This document shows positions 17,398 through 26,003 of a stretch of 64,000 nt of DNA, piece by piece (the stretch's first letter is position 1; every line of letters begins with the position of its first letter). Source of the stretch: Pseudoalteromonas luteoviolacea B = ATCC 29581 (GTDB lineage: Bacteria > Pseudomonadota > Gammaproteobacteria > Enterobacterales > Alteromonadaceae); contig CAPN01000054.1 in the NCBI GenBank assembly GCA_000333235.1, forward strand, positions 1 to 64,000, in the 5' to 3' direction. A model generated the notes under the pieces. It was not told the origin of the DNA, searched no databases, and was given only the letters and a program-made list of their open reading frames with translations. Made by a program: the position numbers and the translations under genes.

Positions 17398-19617
17398 CTA
17401 GAAACGATAACGAATTTTCGCTACAAAATTGTCTCCAGTGCGGTTGTCCCACCCCTCTTTAAACAGTGACAACGCATTTTGATCGTTCTCATCAAAATAC
17501 TCTCCACCACGGCTATAAACTAAGAAGATATTAGACAAGGGAGCAATTTCATAACGATAGCGAACTTGCAAGCGAGTGACCGAGTTTGAAAAGTCATTCG
17601 CAATGCCACTTTTGCTATAGAGGTTTTTGCTTTCATCTATTCCAAATACAGATCCATTTTTACCAGTGACACTCACCCACTGGAAACGCACGCGAAGCTC
17701 TTGTTTGTCATCTATAGTGGCGTCGAAATCAAGGCTATTTTCAAATTCTTTAAAGTCATAACGCGCTAATTGATCATCAATCCAAAATAGACTACCCGCT
17801 TCTTGGGTATACCATAAGCTCCAAGAAACACGGTAATTGTCGTTAAAGTAGTAGCTAGGATGATAGTGAAAACGGGTCACATCCCCATCCGCATCTGAAT
17901 TATCTAAACCAAATGCAACGTGATGCCTAAATTGGTTTTGGTTACCGAAATTATACTCGGTAAAGAATGAACGCGATGAGCCTATATTAAACACTCCATT
18001 GCCACGTGTTGTGCGGTCGTCTACCCCTGGGGCGGCATAATCAACTCGCCAAAACAACGACGAACTGTCCTTATATTCTTCTGTGCCGGTAAAACCAATT
18101 TCGGTACTTAAATGGTCGCCGTTGCTATTTCTATCTAGCATAGCGAATACTTCCACACGGCGCTGATTTAAAGAATTTGTGTCATCAAAGCCAGTGAAAT
18201 ATCGCTCGTTGTTGTACCAAATACGCTGAAGGTCGGAACGAGATAAAAAGCCTAAATCATTCACCTCAAATTTATCGTCGTACTGCGTTAAGTTGAGCTG
18301 TTGTTGCCAGTTTGCATCAAACTTATGGATCACATTAAACCAGCCACCATAACCTTCTAATTTTTTACCTTTATTCTCAACAAAGCTTCCATTGACTTGC
18401 GCTTGAATTTGGATTGAATCCGATAAGTCGGTACGTAGATCAACACTATGTATCATTGCTTCTCGCGCTCGAGTTGCGGTATCAGCATAAGTCAACAAAT
18501 ACCCAACTTGACTGTCATCAAATCGATGTTGATAGCGCGCTGCAGCAAATTTATTAGACTCAGGACTAACGTGCCCTTCATCTTCAAATACCGCCATCAC
18601 ACCATAGTCACTGCTTTGACCATTTGCGGTGTATTTAATTGCGCTGTCGATATCGCCATGTACGCCAATACGACGCGTATGAACCAAGCGCATGCCTGCA
18701 TTACCTTGTATATCAAATAAAGCTTGGTTTTCGGTGAAGAATGGTCGACGCTCAGCAAAAAACGTTTCGTAAGGCGAAAAGTTTACGACTAAATTATCCG
18801 ATTCAACGTGCCCAAAATCGGGGTTGAATGCCACACTTAATTGCTTACTCGCATCGGGTCGCCAAAAGATGTCGACGCCAAGATTGGTCTCATTGTTGTC
18901 GTGAAGTAAGTCATTTTGTAAAGTCGCAGTACCAAATATATCTAAAGACGAACCTGCGTGGTTAGCAACGGATATTTGGGCAAACTCGCGGATGAAATCA
19001 GGTTGGCTAGATGAAGTACCTTGGTGACTGTAACTGATGTTTGATTTTACATCGTGACGCAAAACATAAATGCCAAACTCTCTTTGCTCCGCGCTTACTT
19101 TTGCCATCGGTGCCACTGTCCATGGGATCAAATATTCCGCTATCCAAGCGTTGTCTGTTTGCGTGGTTCTACCAAACCATTTTCCATCCCAATCGCTTTT
19201 GAATTGATTGTTATTTTGCCAGACCCCATCGCGCATAGAGCCACCATTGCCAAGCAAAAATGCATATCCGGTATTTCTACTGTTGTCAAAATCGAGAATA
19301 AGTTCAATGTAATCACTTTCAAGGTTAGTATCTCGAGCGGTTCTTACGGCGGTTTGCTCTGTACTTGGTTGAGCTGAAATTACCGCGACGTGAATACCTT
19401 CTTCACTAGCATAATATTTTACTTCAGTGGGTTTATCTGCTTGAGCGAGCGTAAATGGGCTAACCGTTTTATCTAAATTAAATGTGCTTGCTTGCTGCCA
19501 CATAGGTTCGTTTAGTACACCATCGATTTCTGCAACCGCAGTAAAACTCAACGACGAGCAAACCAACACACCTATTGGTCGCCTAAATCGATTGTAAAAA
19601 GTGGCATTAGCGGGCAT
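17398..19617 (-). CDS. DUF5916 protein: CBM9-like domain plus outer-membrane beta-barrel
   Basis: The 739-residue product has a signal peptide (VLVCSSLSFTAVAE), then a carbohydrate-binding family 9-like domain (about 30-210, IDGVLNEPMWQQA near its start and YIELILDFDNSRNTGYAF). The remainder is the DUF5916 barrel region, with the family signature SPYETFFAERRPFFTENQALFDI (about 270-295). Alternating aromatic strands continue to a C-terminal RYRF, the terminal aromatic residue typical of outer-membrane proteins. Members occur in marine gammaproteobacteria and Bacteroidetes; the function is not established. The start lacks a strong ribosome-binding site. It is convergent with the metallophosphatase gene. 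Confidence 0.82.
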   Translation of the reverse strand: MPANATFYNRFRRPIGVLVCSSLSFTAVAEIDGVLNEPMWQQASTFNLDKTVSPFTLAQADKPTEVKYYASEEGIHVAVISAQPSTEQTAVRTARDTNLESDYIELILDFDNSRNTGYAFLLGNGGSMRDGVWQNNNQFKSDWDGKWFGRTTQTDNAWIAEYLIPWTVAPMAKVSAEQREFGIYVLRHDVKSNISYSHQGTSSSQPDFIREFAQISVANHAGSSLDIFGTATLQNDLLHDNNETNLGVDIFWRPDASKQLSVAFNPDFGHVESDNLVVNFSPYETFFAERRPFFTENQALFDIQGNAGMRLVHTRRIGVHGDIDSAIKYTANGQSSDYGVMAVFEDEGHVSPESNKFAAARYQHRFDDSQVGYLLTYADTATRAREAMIHSVDLRTDLSDSIQIQAQVNGSFVENKGKKLEGYGGWFNVIHKFDANWQQQLNLTQYDDKFEVNDLGFLSRSDLQRIWYNNERYFTGFDDTNSLNQRRVEVFAMLDRNSNGDHLSTEIGFTGTEEYKDSSSLFWRVDYAAPGVDDRTTRGNGVFNIGSSRSFFTEYNFGNQNQFRHHVAFGLDNSDADGDVTRFHYHPSYYFNDNYRVSWSLWYTQEAGSLFWIDDQLARYDFKEFENSLDFDATIDDKQELRVRFQWVSVTGKNGSVFGIDESKNLYSKSGIANDFSNSVTRLQVRYRYEIAPLSNIFLVYSRGGEYFDENDQNALSLFKEGWDNRTGDNFVAKIRYRF

Positions 19618-19969
19618 TTAAACTTGGGTTTTCTGATTTTCATTGTTTGTCCCTGTAATTTACTGCTCAGCATTATAACGCCTCTGTAATCAATAAAAAT
19701 AAAAAGCAGTTCATGATGTTAGATAATTTGTAAGAGATTATTAATACGATCTTCAGCGCCAGAAAAACGTGTCTGCTTGCTTGGCACGACGATACAGTAA
19801 GCCTACTCTATTCGCTGTTATTTTTTGTTTTTTGCACTTTTGGACTTAAATGAGCTGAGGAAATTTAATGCATTCAGAAATTCTTATAGCATTTTCCTTA
19901 TAAAACTTAGTATTCACAGCTATAGTACTAATTAGACGAGTCAAAAATTAATAAATACAAGGTGCTAAG
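19618..19969. other. Divergent intergenic region, nothing recognised
   Basis: This 352-bp stretch separates the DUF5916 gene (-) from the response-regulator gene (+) and must contain both promoters. No clear operator, RNA or small gene could be picked out. Confidence 0.5.
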
Positions 19970-20878
19970 GTGTTTAACGACGTCAATGACCTCTCTGATT
20001 GTACGATTCTTCTAGTGGAAGATTCGCCCATTAATCAAAAAGTAATACAATGTTGCTTAGAAGACATATGTGAAATTGTGACTTTTGCTTCTGCTGAAGA
20101 AGCCATTGAATATTGCCTGCAAACCCCACCAGATATTATCTTAATGGATTGGATTTTAGATGGAATGAGCGGCGTTCAAGCTTGCCAATTATTACAAAAA
20201 GAACCTACAACCGCGAATATCCCAATCATTTTCGTGACTTCCAATACATCTGAACATCAGCAAGAAGAATGCTGGGATGCAGGCGGCGTGGATTTCATTG
20301 GCAAGCCCATTGTGGCTCGCACGTTAGTTAATCGAGTTAGAACCCACCTGAAATACAAAAAGCAAGCTGATGTACTTCGCGAGTATTCGTATGTTGATGG
20401 GTTAACTGGAGTTTATAACCGCCGATACTTTGAGCAAGAACTTGAACGTTTTATGCGACAAAGTCAAAGAACTACGTCTTCCCTTTCTCTGATCATTCTT
20501 GATGTCGATTTTTTCAAGAAATACAACGACTATTATGGTCATCTAGAGGGTGATGATGTACTGAAAAGTGTGGCACAAACCCTGCAAAAAAACACCCGGC
20601 GTCCATTAGATTGCGCCTTTCGATACGGTGGCGAAGAATTCGCTGTGTTGTTACCAAACACACCGGTTGATTCTGCAGTTAAAATTGCAGAAAACATCAT
20701 CCAAGACATTCACGCTTTAGCGATTGAACATACAGAGTCACCGATGCAAGTGGTCACGGCAAGTGCGGGTGTTGCCGACAACCATAGCACCAACGAAACC
20801 GATACGTTAATTAATCTTGCTGATAAAGCACTCTACGCCGCCAAACACAGTGGGCGTAATCAAGTAAAACAGCTATAA
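19970..20878 (+). CDS. Response regulator diguanylate cyclase (REC-GGDEF)
   Basis: The 302-residue protein has a receiver domain (about 11-125; acceptor Asp60 in LMDWILDG, acid pair Glu17-Asp18, Lys112 in IGKP) and a GGDEF domain with an intact GGEEF active site (220-224). RPLD five residues before it is a classic RxxD inhibitory site. It should make cyclic-di-GMP in response to phosphorylation by an unlinked histidine kinase. The start is GTG at 19970, with AAGG 7 nt upstream. The next gene, a periplasmic binding protein, follows after 76 bp on the same strand and may share its transcript. Confidence 0.92.
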   Translation: MFNDVNDLSDCTILLVEDSPINQKVIQCCLEDICEIVTFASAEEAIEYCLQTPPDIILMDWILDGMSGVQACQLLQKEPTTANIPIIFVTSNTSEHQQEECWDAGGVDFIGKPIVARTLVNRVRTHLKYKKQADVLREYSYVDGLTGVYNRRYFEQELERFMRQSQRTTSSLSLIILDVDFFKKYNDYYGHLEGDDVLKSVAQTLQKNTRRPLDCAFRYGGEEFAVLLPNTPVDSAVKIAENIIQDIHALAIEHTESPMQVVTASAGVADNHSTNETDTLINLADKALYAAKHSGRNQVKQL

Positions 20879-20954
20879 ATCTTGAATCTCAACGAGTGAC
20901 TTGAATCATCGCAAAAATGACATATGCTTTTGGAAGTATACATGGAGTATTTTT

Positions 20955-21695
20955 GTGAAACGATTTCCGCTTTTTGGGTTACTTATTCTTATTTTTTGCA
21001 AACAAGCCATCAGTAAAGAGTCATACAGCTTTTGCTTTGAGCGCTGGTGGCCATATAGCTTTGTCGATCATAACCATCGCGCCCAAGGCATCGAAGTTGA
21101 TTTGATCCGTTTTGGGCTTGGGCAACACCAACTTAGTGCCACCTTCGCTGAATTGCCCTTTCAGCGTTGTATAAATGCGGTCAAAAGCGGTCATATTGAT
21201 TTTGTTTTACACGTAGACTTATCCGATGATTTACTTCTTTTGACCGAATCCTACGCAGATTGGACGCTTACGCTCGCGGTTGATAAAGCACGCTTGACGC
21301 AATTTAATGCCATTGAAAAAATGGCCCCTACTATCATGCTTGCCGAAGAATACACATACCCTCCTGCGGTTTATGAGCGCTTAAACGAATTAAGAGCAAC
21401 GGTCGTAACCCGTTCTTTTTATGAAGAGAATGATGAAAATGCCACGCAGTTTTTTAGTGTTTTGAAAAACAGTCGAATTGACGCTATTTTGATAGACAAG
21501 CGTTGGGCTGCTCATATGATCTCTCGTTTCAACCTTGATGTTGAATTGTTACCAAAGGTATTCCATAAAGAACCACAATATATTGGTTATCGACAAGACA
21601 GAAATGAAAAAGCTCAGCATCTGCAATCCATTCTCTCATCGATTCCTGCTAACGTTCGAGACAATACAGAGAAACGTTATGATAAAGCATATTAA
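20955..21695 (+). CDS. Periplasmic solute-binding protein, family 3-like
   Basis: The 246-residue product starts at a GTG (20955) with GGAG 7 nt upstream. The frame extends back to 20901, but only the GTG gives a clean signal peptide (KRFPLFGLLILIFCKQAISKE). The mature part resembles family 3 substrate-binding proteins: SFCFERWWPYSFVDHNHRAQGIEVDLI near the N-terminus, then LPFQRCINAVKSGHIDFVL. No ABC permease or ATPase is nearby. Similar stand-alone proteins in Alteromonadales are annotated as transporter substrate-binding domain proteins and may feed signals to sensors. Ligand unknown. It sits 76 bp after a diguanylate cyclase gene. Confidence 0.75.
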   Translation: MKRFPLFGLLILIFCKQAISKESYSFCFERWWPYSFVDHNHRAQGIEVDLIRFGLGQHQLSATFAELPFQRCINAVKSGHIDFVLHVDLSDDLLLLTESYADWTLTLAVDKARLTQFNAIEKMAPTIMLAEEYTYPPAVYERLNELRATVVTRSFYEENDENATQFFSVLKNSRIDAILIDKRWAAHMISRFNLDVELLPKVFHKEPQYIGYRQDRNEKAQHLQSILSSIPANVRDNTEKRYDKAY

Positions 21696-21810
21696 GCTTC
21701 ATTCTTAATGCAGAGAAACCGGTTGGCGTTGCCTTAGAAAGACAAAAAGCGCACTAAGTTGGGGCAACTGAACTTAAATTTACTCAGATCCTAAAAAAGG
21801 AATTGACGGG

Positions 21811-21939
21811 ATGACAATTACTGTTTATTTTCGCCCCGATGTTTTAAAAAGGGTGATAGTTGACCGCATGTTAGTCACCAGTCAGCCCAATATTAAGCAG
21901 ATAGCCGCACGTTTAAAACCATTAATTAAGGGGTCTTAA
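21811..21939 (+). CDS. Possible 42-residue small protein
   Basis: An ATG at 21811 opens a 42-codon frame beginning MTITVYFRPDVLKRVIVDRM and ending at a TAA (21937-21939). AAGGA lies 9-14 nt upstream of the ATG. The product is basic and could be a helix-turn-helix fragment or a remnant of a longer gene. No family is recognised. It may simply be chance in the leader of the NhaC-like gene. Confidence 0.3.
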   Translation: MTITVYFRPDVLKRVIVDRMLVTSQPNIKQIAARLKPLIKGS

Positions 21940-21991
21940 CGATTGCGTCGTAACCTTCTTTTACAGCAATCATAATATTGGGACAATAAGA

Positions 21992-23374
21992 ATGACTGAA
22001 CCTAGTGTGATTAGTGTAATTCCACCCATTGTCGTGTTGTCACTAGCCATTTGGCTTAGGCGACCAATTTTAGCACTCGTATTAGGTGCCCTCGTCGGCT
22101 TCGCCTTAGTCGATTTCAATTCAATTTTGGATAACTTCGCGTCGTCCTCGCTAAAAGTCATGGCCGATGAAACGATTGGCTGGTTAATTTTAGTATGTGG
22201 TAGTTTTGGCGCGCTAATCGCCCTATTGGTTCGCACAGGGGGCGCATTAGCATTTGGACGTAATGCCATAAAACTGGCCAAAGGGCCTAAGTCTTCCCTT
22301 TTAATGACCTATTTTCTCGGTATCGTTATTTTTATTGACGACTATTTAAATGCGCTAACCGTAGGTGAAACTATGCGCCGCGTAACCGACAAATTTAAAA
22401 TATCCCGCGAAATGCTTGCTTACGTTGTGGATTCAACTGCAGCGCCAATCTGCGTTATTGTGCCATTATCTACGTGGGCCGTGTTTTTTGGCGGATTGCT
22501 TGTCGACAACGGCATTGCCGCTGAAGGGCAAGGTATCAGTGTTTACATGCAAGCAATCCCATATATGTTATACGCGTGGGTAGCAGTATTTATGGTGCCA
22601 ATCGTGGTTCTTGGTATTATTCCACTCTTTGGTCCGATGAAGAAAGCGGAAGAAGCAGCTCGTCAAGGCCAACCTGCCTTAGAACAAGTGGATTTAAACG
22701 AAGTTCAAACACCCGACGAATATGCAACAAAAGCGTTAGAGCAAGAGTTCGAGCATGCCGACGAACACGGCAAACTTTACAACTTTCTAGTGCCTATCAT
22801 TCTTTTGGTTGCGTTTACGGTTTACTTCGATATTGATGTTTGGAAAGGTTTACTTGCTACGCTTGCTGTTACGGTCCCATTTTATCTTGTGCAAAAACTA
22901 ATGCCGCTTGCGGATATGCTTGAGCAAATGATAGATGGCTTTAAAAGCATGCTACCCGCAATTGGTACCGTTATCGCGGCCTTCATTTTTAAAGACGTGT
23001 GCGACCAACTGATGTTACCGCAATATGTCATTAACTCATTAAGCGAATACATGACTGCGGAACTATTGCCGGCAATGGTCTTTCTTTCAATGGCAGTGCT
23101 GGCGTTTGCTACCGGTTCTAGTTGGGGTATTTTTGCGGTTACCATTCCTATCGTAATGCCTCTGGCTGTTGCTGTTGAGGCAAACATTCCTCTCGTTATT
23201 GGTGCTTTGCTTTCAGCTTCTTCGTTTGGCAGTCAGGCGTGTTTTTATTCTGATTCTACGGTATTAGCAGCTCAAGGCTCTGGCTGTAACTTAGTAAGCC
23301 ATGCAATCACGCAATTGCCATACACCTTGATCGCGGCAGCAATTGCTTTTGTTGGCTTTTTAATGATGGCATAA
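21992..23374 (+). CDS. NhaC-family Na+/H+ antiporter-like transporter
   Basis: The 460-residue polytopic protein has about 11 hydrophobic segments. The family-typical core is YFLGIVIFIDDYLNALTVG (about 107-125), followed by STAAPICVIVPLSTWAVFF (about 149-167). The second half repeats the theme with LAFATGSSWGIFAVTIPIVMPLA (about 370-392) and FGSQACFYSDSTVLAAQGSGC. This pattern is the NhaC/YuiF branch of the ion transporter superfamily. Sodium/proton exchange is the likely activity, although some relatives carry amino acids or organic acids. A charged cytoplasmic loop (about 215-255) lies between the halves. It is monocistronic with a strong terminator. Confidence 0.85.
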   Translation: MTEPSVISVIPPIVVLSLAIWLRRPILALVLGALVGFALVDFNSILDNFASSSLKVMADETIGWLILVCGSFGALIALLVRTGGALAFGRNAIKLAKGPKSSLLMTYFLGIVIFIDDYLNALTVGETMRRVTDKFKISREMLAYVVDSTAAPICVIVPLSTWAVFFGGLLVDNGIAAEGQGISVYMQAIPYMLYAWVAVFMVPIVVLGIIPLFGPMKKAEEAARQGQPALEQVDLNEVQTPDEYATKALEQEFEHADEHGKLYNFLVPIILLVAFTVYFDIDVWKGLLATLAVTVPFYLVQKLMPLADMLEQMIDGFKSMLPAIGTVIAAFIFKDVCDQLMLPQYVINSLSEYMTAELLPAMVFLSMAVLAFATGSSWGIFAVTIPIVMPLAVAVEANIPLVIGALLSASSFGSQACFYSDSTVLAAQGSGCNLVSHAITQLPYTLIAAAIAFVGFLMMA

Positions 23375-23393
23375 ACTCAAATTGAATTATCAC

Positions 23394-23420
23394 AAAGGCG
23401 AGCGCTATGCTCGCCTTTTT
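23394..23420 (+). terminator. Terminator after the NhaC-like gene
   Basis: A perfect 10-bp stem aaaggcgagc/gctcgccttt with a GCTAT loop is followed by T residues; it begins 20 nt beyond the stop codon. Confidence 0.92.
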
Positions 23421-23660
23421 CATCGCGGTATCGTATCGACGCCATATTCTAAAGCCAATAATAAAAGCCTCACTGCCCTCCTCAATAAGCCTAATAAGTA
23501 GAAACTTAGAAACGCGTTTTTATTTAATATGAAGCTATTTTTATATCTATTGTTCTTTACTCAAATTACTTGAAGTTGCTTGGGTATAAAACTTTGGTAT
23601 TTCCTGCTTTTCCACGTTAACATAATGTCAAACTAATACTAACGAACTTTCCCTACCTCA

Positions 23661-24881
23661 ATGCACTTCTCATTAACTGAAAAACTCAAAGGTTTTGGAC
23701 CTGGCATTTTAATGGCAACCGCTGCAGTCGGCGGCTCTCATTTAGTTGCGGCAACGCAAGCTGGGGCATTATTTGGCTGGCAACTCATTGGTCTCATTTT
23801 TATTGTCAATTTACTCAAATATCCATTTTTTCGATTTGGTGTCGAATACACACTCGTCAGTCAAAAGAGTCTTATTGAGGGCTACCAATCTCTCGGGGGA
23901 ATGGCTTTTTATGGTTTTTTAACATTGAATATTGTTGCTGCTATCGTCAATACGGCAGGTGTATTACTACTCACAGCAAGTTTACTTCATTTTGCATTAC
24001 CCTTTTCATTACCTTTAATGACCCTATGTTATGGTCTATTGGCAGTTTGCTTAACTATTTTACTTTTTGGCCACTATAAATTACTCGATACCGCAAGCAA
24101 AGTGATCATGGTGCTACTCACTTTAGCAACGTTAGCCGCATTCATTATTGCATTAACGAACGGGGCGGCTCACCCTGCACCTGCAATTGAGCCCAACCCT
24201 TATCAAATCGCTATGCTCGGCTTTTTAGTGGTTTTAATGGGTTGGATGCCTGCGCCCATTGAGATCTCTGCAATAAACTCGCTTTGGCTGAAAGCAAAAC
24301 AGCGCACAACCGACCTTACGAAATCGCAAGGCCTGTTAGATTTTAATACTGGTTATGTGTTAACAGCTGTACTTGCTTTGGTTTTTTGTGCATTAGGTGC
24401 ATTAGTTCAATATGGAAGCAGTACACAAATAGAACTTGCTGGCGCGGCATTTTCTAAACAACTCATAGAGATGTACACACTTACGATTGGGGAGTGGGCA
24501 AAACACCTTGTTTCTGTAATCGCATTTCTCTGTATGTTTGGTACTACCCTCACAGTCTTAGATGGCTATGCGAGAACCTTTAATGAAAGTGCACGGCTTT
24601 TATTAAAATCACTACCAAACTACTCCCTTAGCGCGTTAATTTTAGCGCAATCTGGATTAGGATTGGCCGTTATTGTCTTTTTTAATGCTAACTTAAAAGC
24701 CATGTTAACGTTTGCCATGTCACTGGCCTTTGTAACAACACCACTCTTTGCCTGGTTAAATTTGCGTTTAATGCACACGATAGATAACGCACCCAAAGGG
24801 TGGCTAAAAATACTCACCTTGATGGGGCTTGTGTATTTATTTGGATTTACTGGTGTGTTCTTGTTTTGGCAATTTGGGTAA
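23661..24881 (+). CDS. Divergent NRAMP-related transporter
   Basis: The 406-residue membrane protein shows the NRAMP opening GPGILMATAAVGGSHLVAATQAG (from residue 13), about 11 membrane helices and a LeuT-like layout. The canonical metal-binding motif DPGN in TM1 is replaced by VGGSH (23-27), and the TM6 MPH motif is replaced by WMPAPIEIS (195-203). The aspartate, asparagine and second-motif histidine used for divalent metal binding are therefore absent. It may transport magnesium, another cation or an organic substrate. It is flanked by a 240-bp leader with no obvious riboswitch or MntR site and is convergent with the TonB-domain gene. Confidence 0.8.
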   Translation: MHFSLTEKLKGFGPGILMATAAVGGSHLVAATQAGALFGWQLIGLIFIVNLLKYPFFRFGVEYTLVSQKSLIEGYQSLGGMAFYGFLTLNIVAAIVNTAGVLLLTASLLHFALPFSLPLMTLCYGLLAVCLTILLFGHYKLLDTASKVIMVLLTLATLAAFIIALTNGAAHPAPAIEPNPYQIAMLGFLVVLMGWMPAPIEISAINSLWLKAKQRTTDLTKSQGLLDFNTGYVLTAVLALVFCALGALVQYGSSTQIELAGAAFSKQLIEMYTLTIGEWAKHLVSVIAFLCMFGTTLTVLDGYARTFNESARLLLKSLPNYSLSALILAQSGLGLAVIVFFNANLKAMLTFAMSLAFVTTPLFAWLNLRLMHTIDNAPKGWLKILTLMGLVYLFGFTGVFLFWQFG

Positions 24882-24933
24882 TATTCAAGCATGTAAAGGA
24901 GCAACGATCCTTCGCTCCACGCTTTTGTAGTTA

Positions 24934-25604
24934 CTAAGCTTTAGTAAATTTGAAATCCATTTGGATGGTGGATTTAGCGGTAACTGGCACGCCATCCTCA
25001 AATTTAGGCGCATATCGCCACTTCTTGAGCGCCTCAACAAACGGCTTTACTAAACGTTTACTGCCATCAACATTCAAAATTTCGATATTACTTACTGTAC
25101 CTTGCGCCGTAATATCAAATTGAGCGTGAATACTGGTATTCTTGCTCCAGTAAATGTTGTGTAATGAAGGAGAAATTCGATAAAGTGGCACTTGCTCTAT
25201 ATTGTCTGACCGCGGCACAAGTTTCCCCAGAGCAACACATTGCGCCGTTACTTTTTCTGGCTGATCAGTGTGTTCATACAACTTAACGAGTCGAATACGC
25301 ATTTGTTGCTCTAACGGGCTGTCAAAATTAAGCGCGGCATCAATCATCGCAACGCTTTGCTCTAGCATAACAATCGCTTCATCCCGCTTACCTTTTGCAA
25401 TGAGTAAATCAGCCTGACGATATGCAATTAAAAAAGGTAAAAGTGCATCATCCGGCAACTGTGCATCGGCTAACGCTTGCGCTTTATCTAAATAACGTTC
25501 AATCAATCGAGCTTCAATTCTAATTCATCCGGCGCTTTTGCTAAAGCAGATGTACTAAGCACTAAATTGAAACCAATCAATGCAGATAGGAGTGAATGTT
25601 TCAT
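24934..25604 (-). pseudogene. TonB C-terminal-domain protein split by a frameshift
   Basis: Two frames together make one gene. The first starts at ATG 25604 with AAAGGA upstream, encodes a signal peptide (MKHSLLSALIGFNLVLSTSALA) plus about 11 residues, and stops at TGA 25503-25505. The second (25506 to 24934, 190 codons from a TTG) carries helical, TPR-like repeats and a TonB-type C-terminal domain with ISPSLHNIYW and KPFVEALKKWRYAPKFEDGVPV. Shifting by -1 within about 25504-25525 joins them into roughly 223 residues. No slippery heptamer is present, so this is either a real 1-bp deletion (or 2-bp insertion) or a base-call error. The second frame alone lacks an export signal. The intact protein would be a periplasmic, TonB-like partner of unknown receptor. 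Confidence 0.75.
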
Positions 25605-25627
25605 AAACCAATTCCTTTAGTAGAAAC

Positions 25628-25657
25628 AAAAAGCCAGTTACAAGAGTAACTGGCTTT
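25628..25657 (-). terminator. Terminator of the epmC / ATP-NAD kinase / yfcL operon
   Basis: A perfect 12-bp stem aaagccagttac/gtaactggcttt with a 4-nt loop is followed on the minus strand by TTTTTGTTT. It lies about 65 nt downstream of the yfcL stop and just upstream of the TonB-domain gene. Confidence 0.9.
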
Positions 25658-25721
25658 AGGTACAACACAAGTAGAGCAAGCTGTAAAGAAATACTTTTCC
25701 TTAACCTTGTTTACATGGGGT

Positions 25722-25991
25722 TTAAGCTAACTGCTTAACTTGTTCCCATATAGTAACAACGTGTTCTTTGTCTTCATCATTGAGCTCACCCGCTCGATAT
25801 GCTTTTACGAGACTTGCTTCAACGGCGTTGTTTAATTCATCCGCGCTAAGTTCAATACCTTCCACTTGCGCATAACCAACTGCTAGATCAAAATGCCCCC
25901 GCAAATAACCACCAGCAAAAAGTTGATCATCGGTCGCCGTCTCGACCAGATTGTCAAAAAATTCTTGTACGGCATCAATGTATGTATTCAT
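25722..25991 (-). CDS. yfcL: YfcL family protein
   Basis: The 89-residue acidic cytosolic protein shows the YfcL signature DDQLFAGGYLRGHFDLAVG (about 21-39), with the final helix DEDKEHVVTIWEQVKQLA. The function is unknown; the gene commonly sits beside epmC (yfcM) in gammaproteobacteria, as here. The start is supported by GAGGAAAT upstream. It is the last gene of the three-gene group and ends before a strong terminator. Confidence 0.88.
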   Translation of the reverse strand: MNTYIDAVQEFFDNLVETATDDQLFAGGYLRGHFDLAVGYAQVEGIELSADELNNAVEASLVKAYRAGELNDEDKEHVVTIWEQVKQLA

Positions 25992-26003
25992 AATATTTCC
26001 TCG

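Noticed and set aside
24895-24947. Terminator between the NRAMP-like and TonB-domain genes
   Set aside because: ggagc/gctcc and ttactaa/ttagtaa can pair, but the stems are short, one overlaps the coding end, and no U-tract follows directly.
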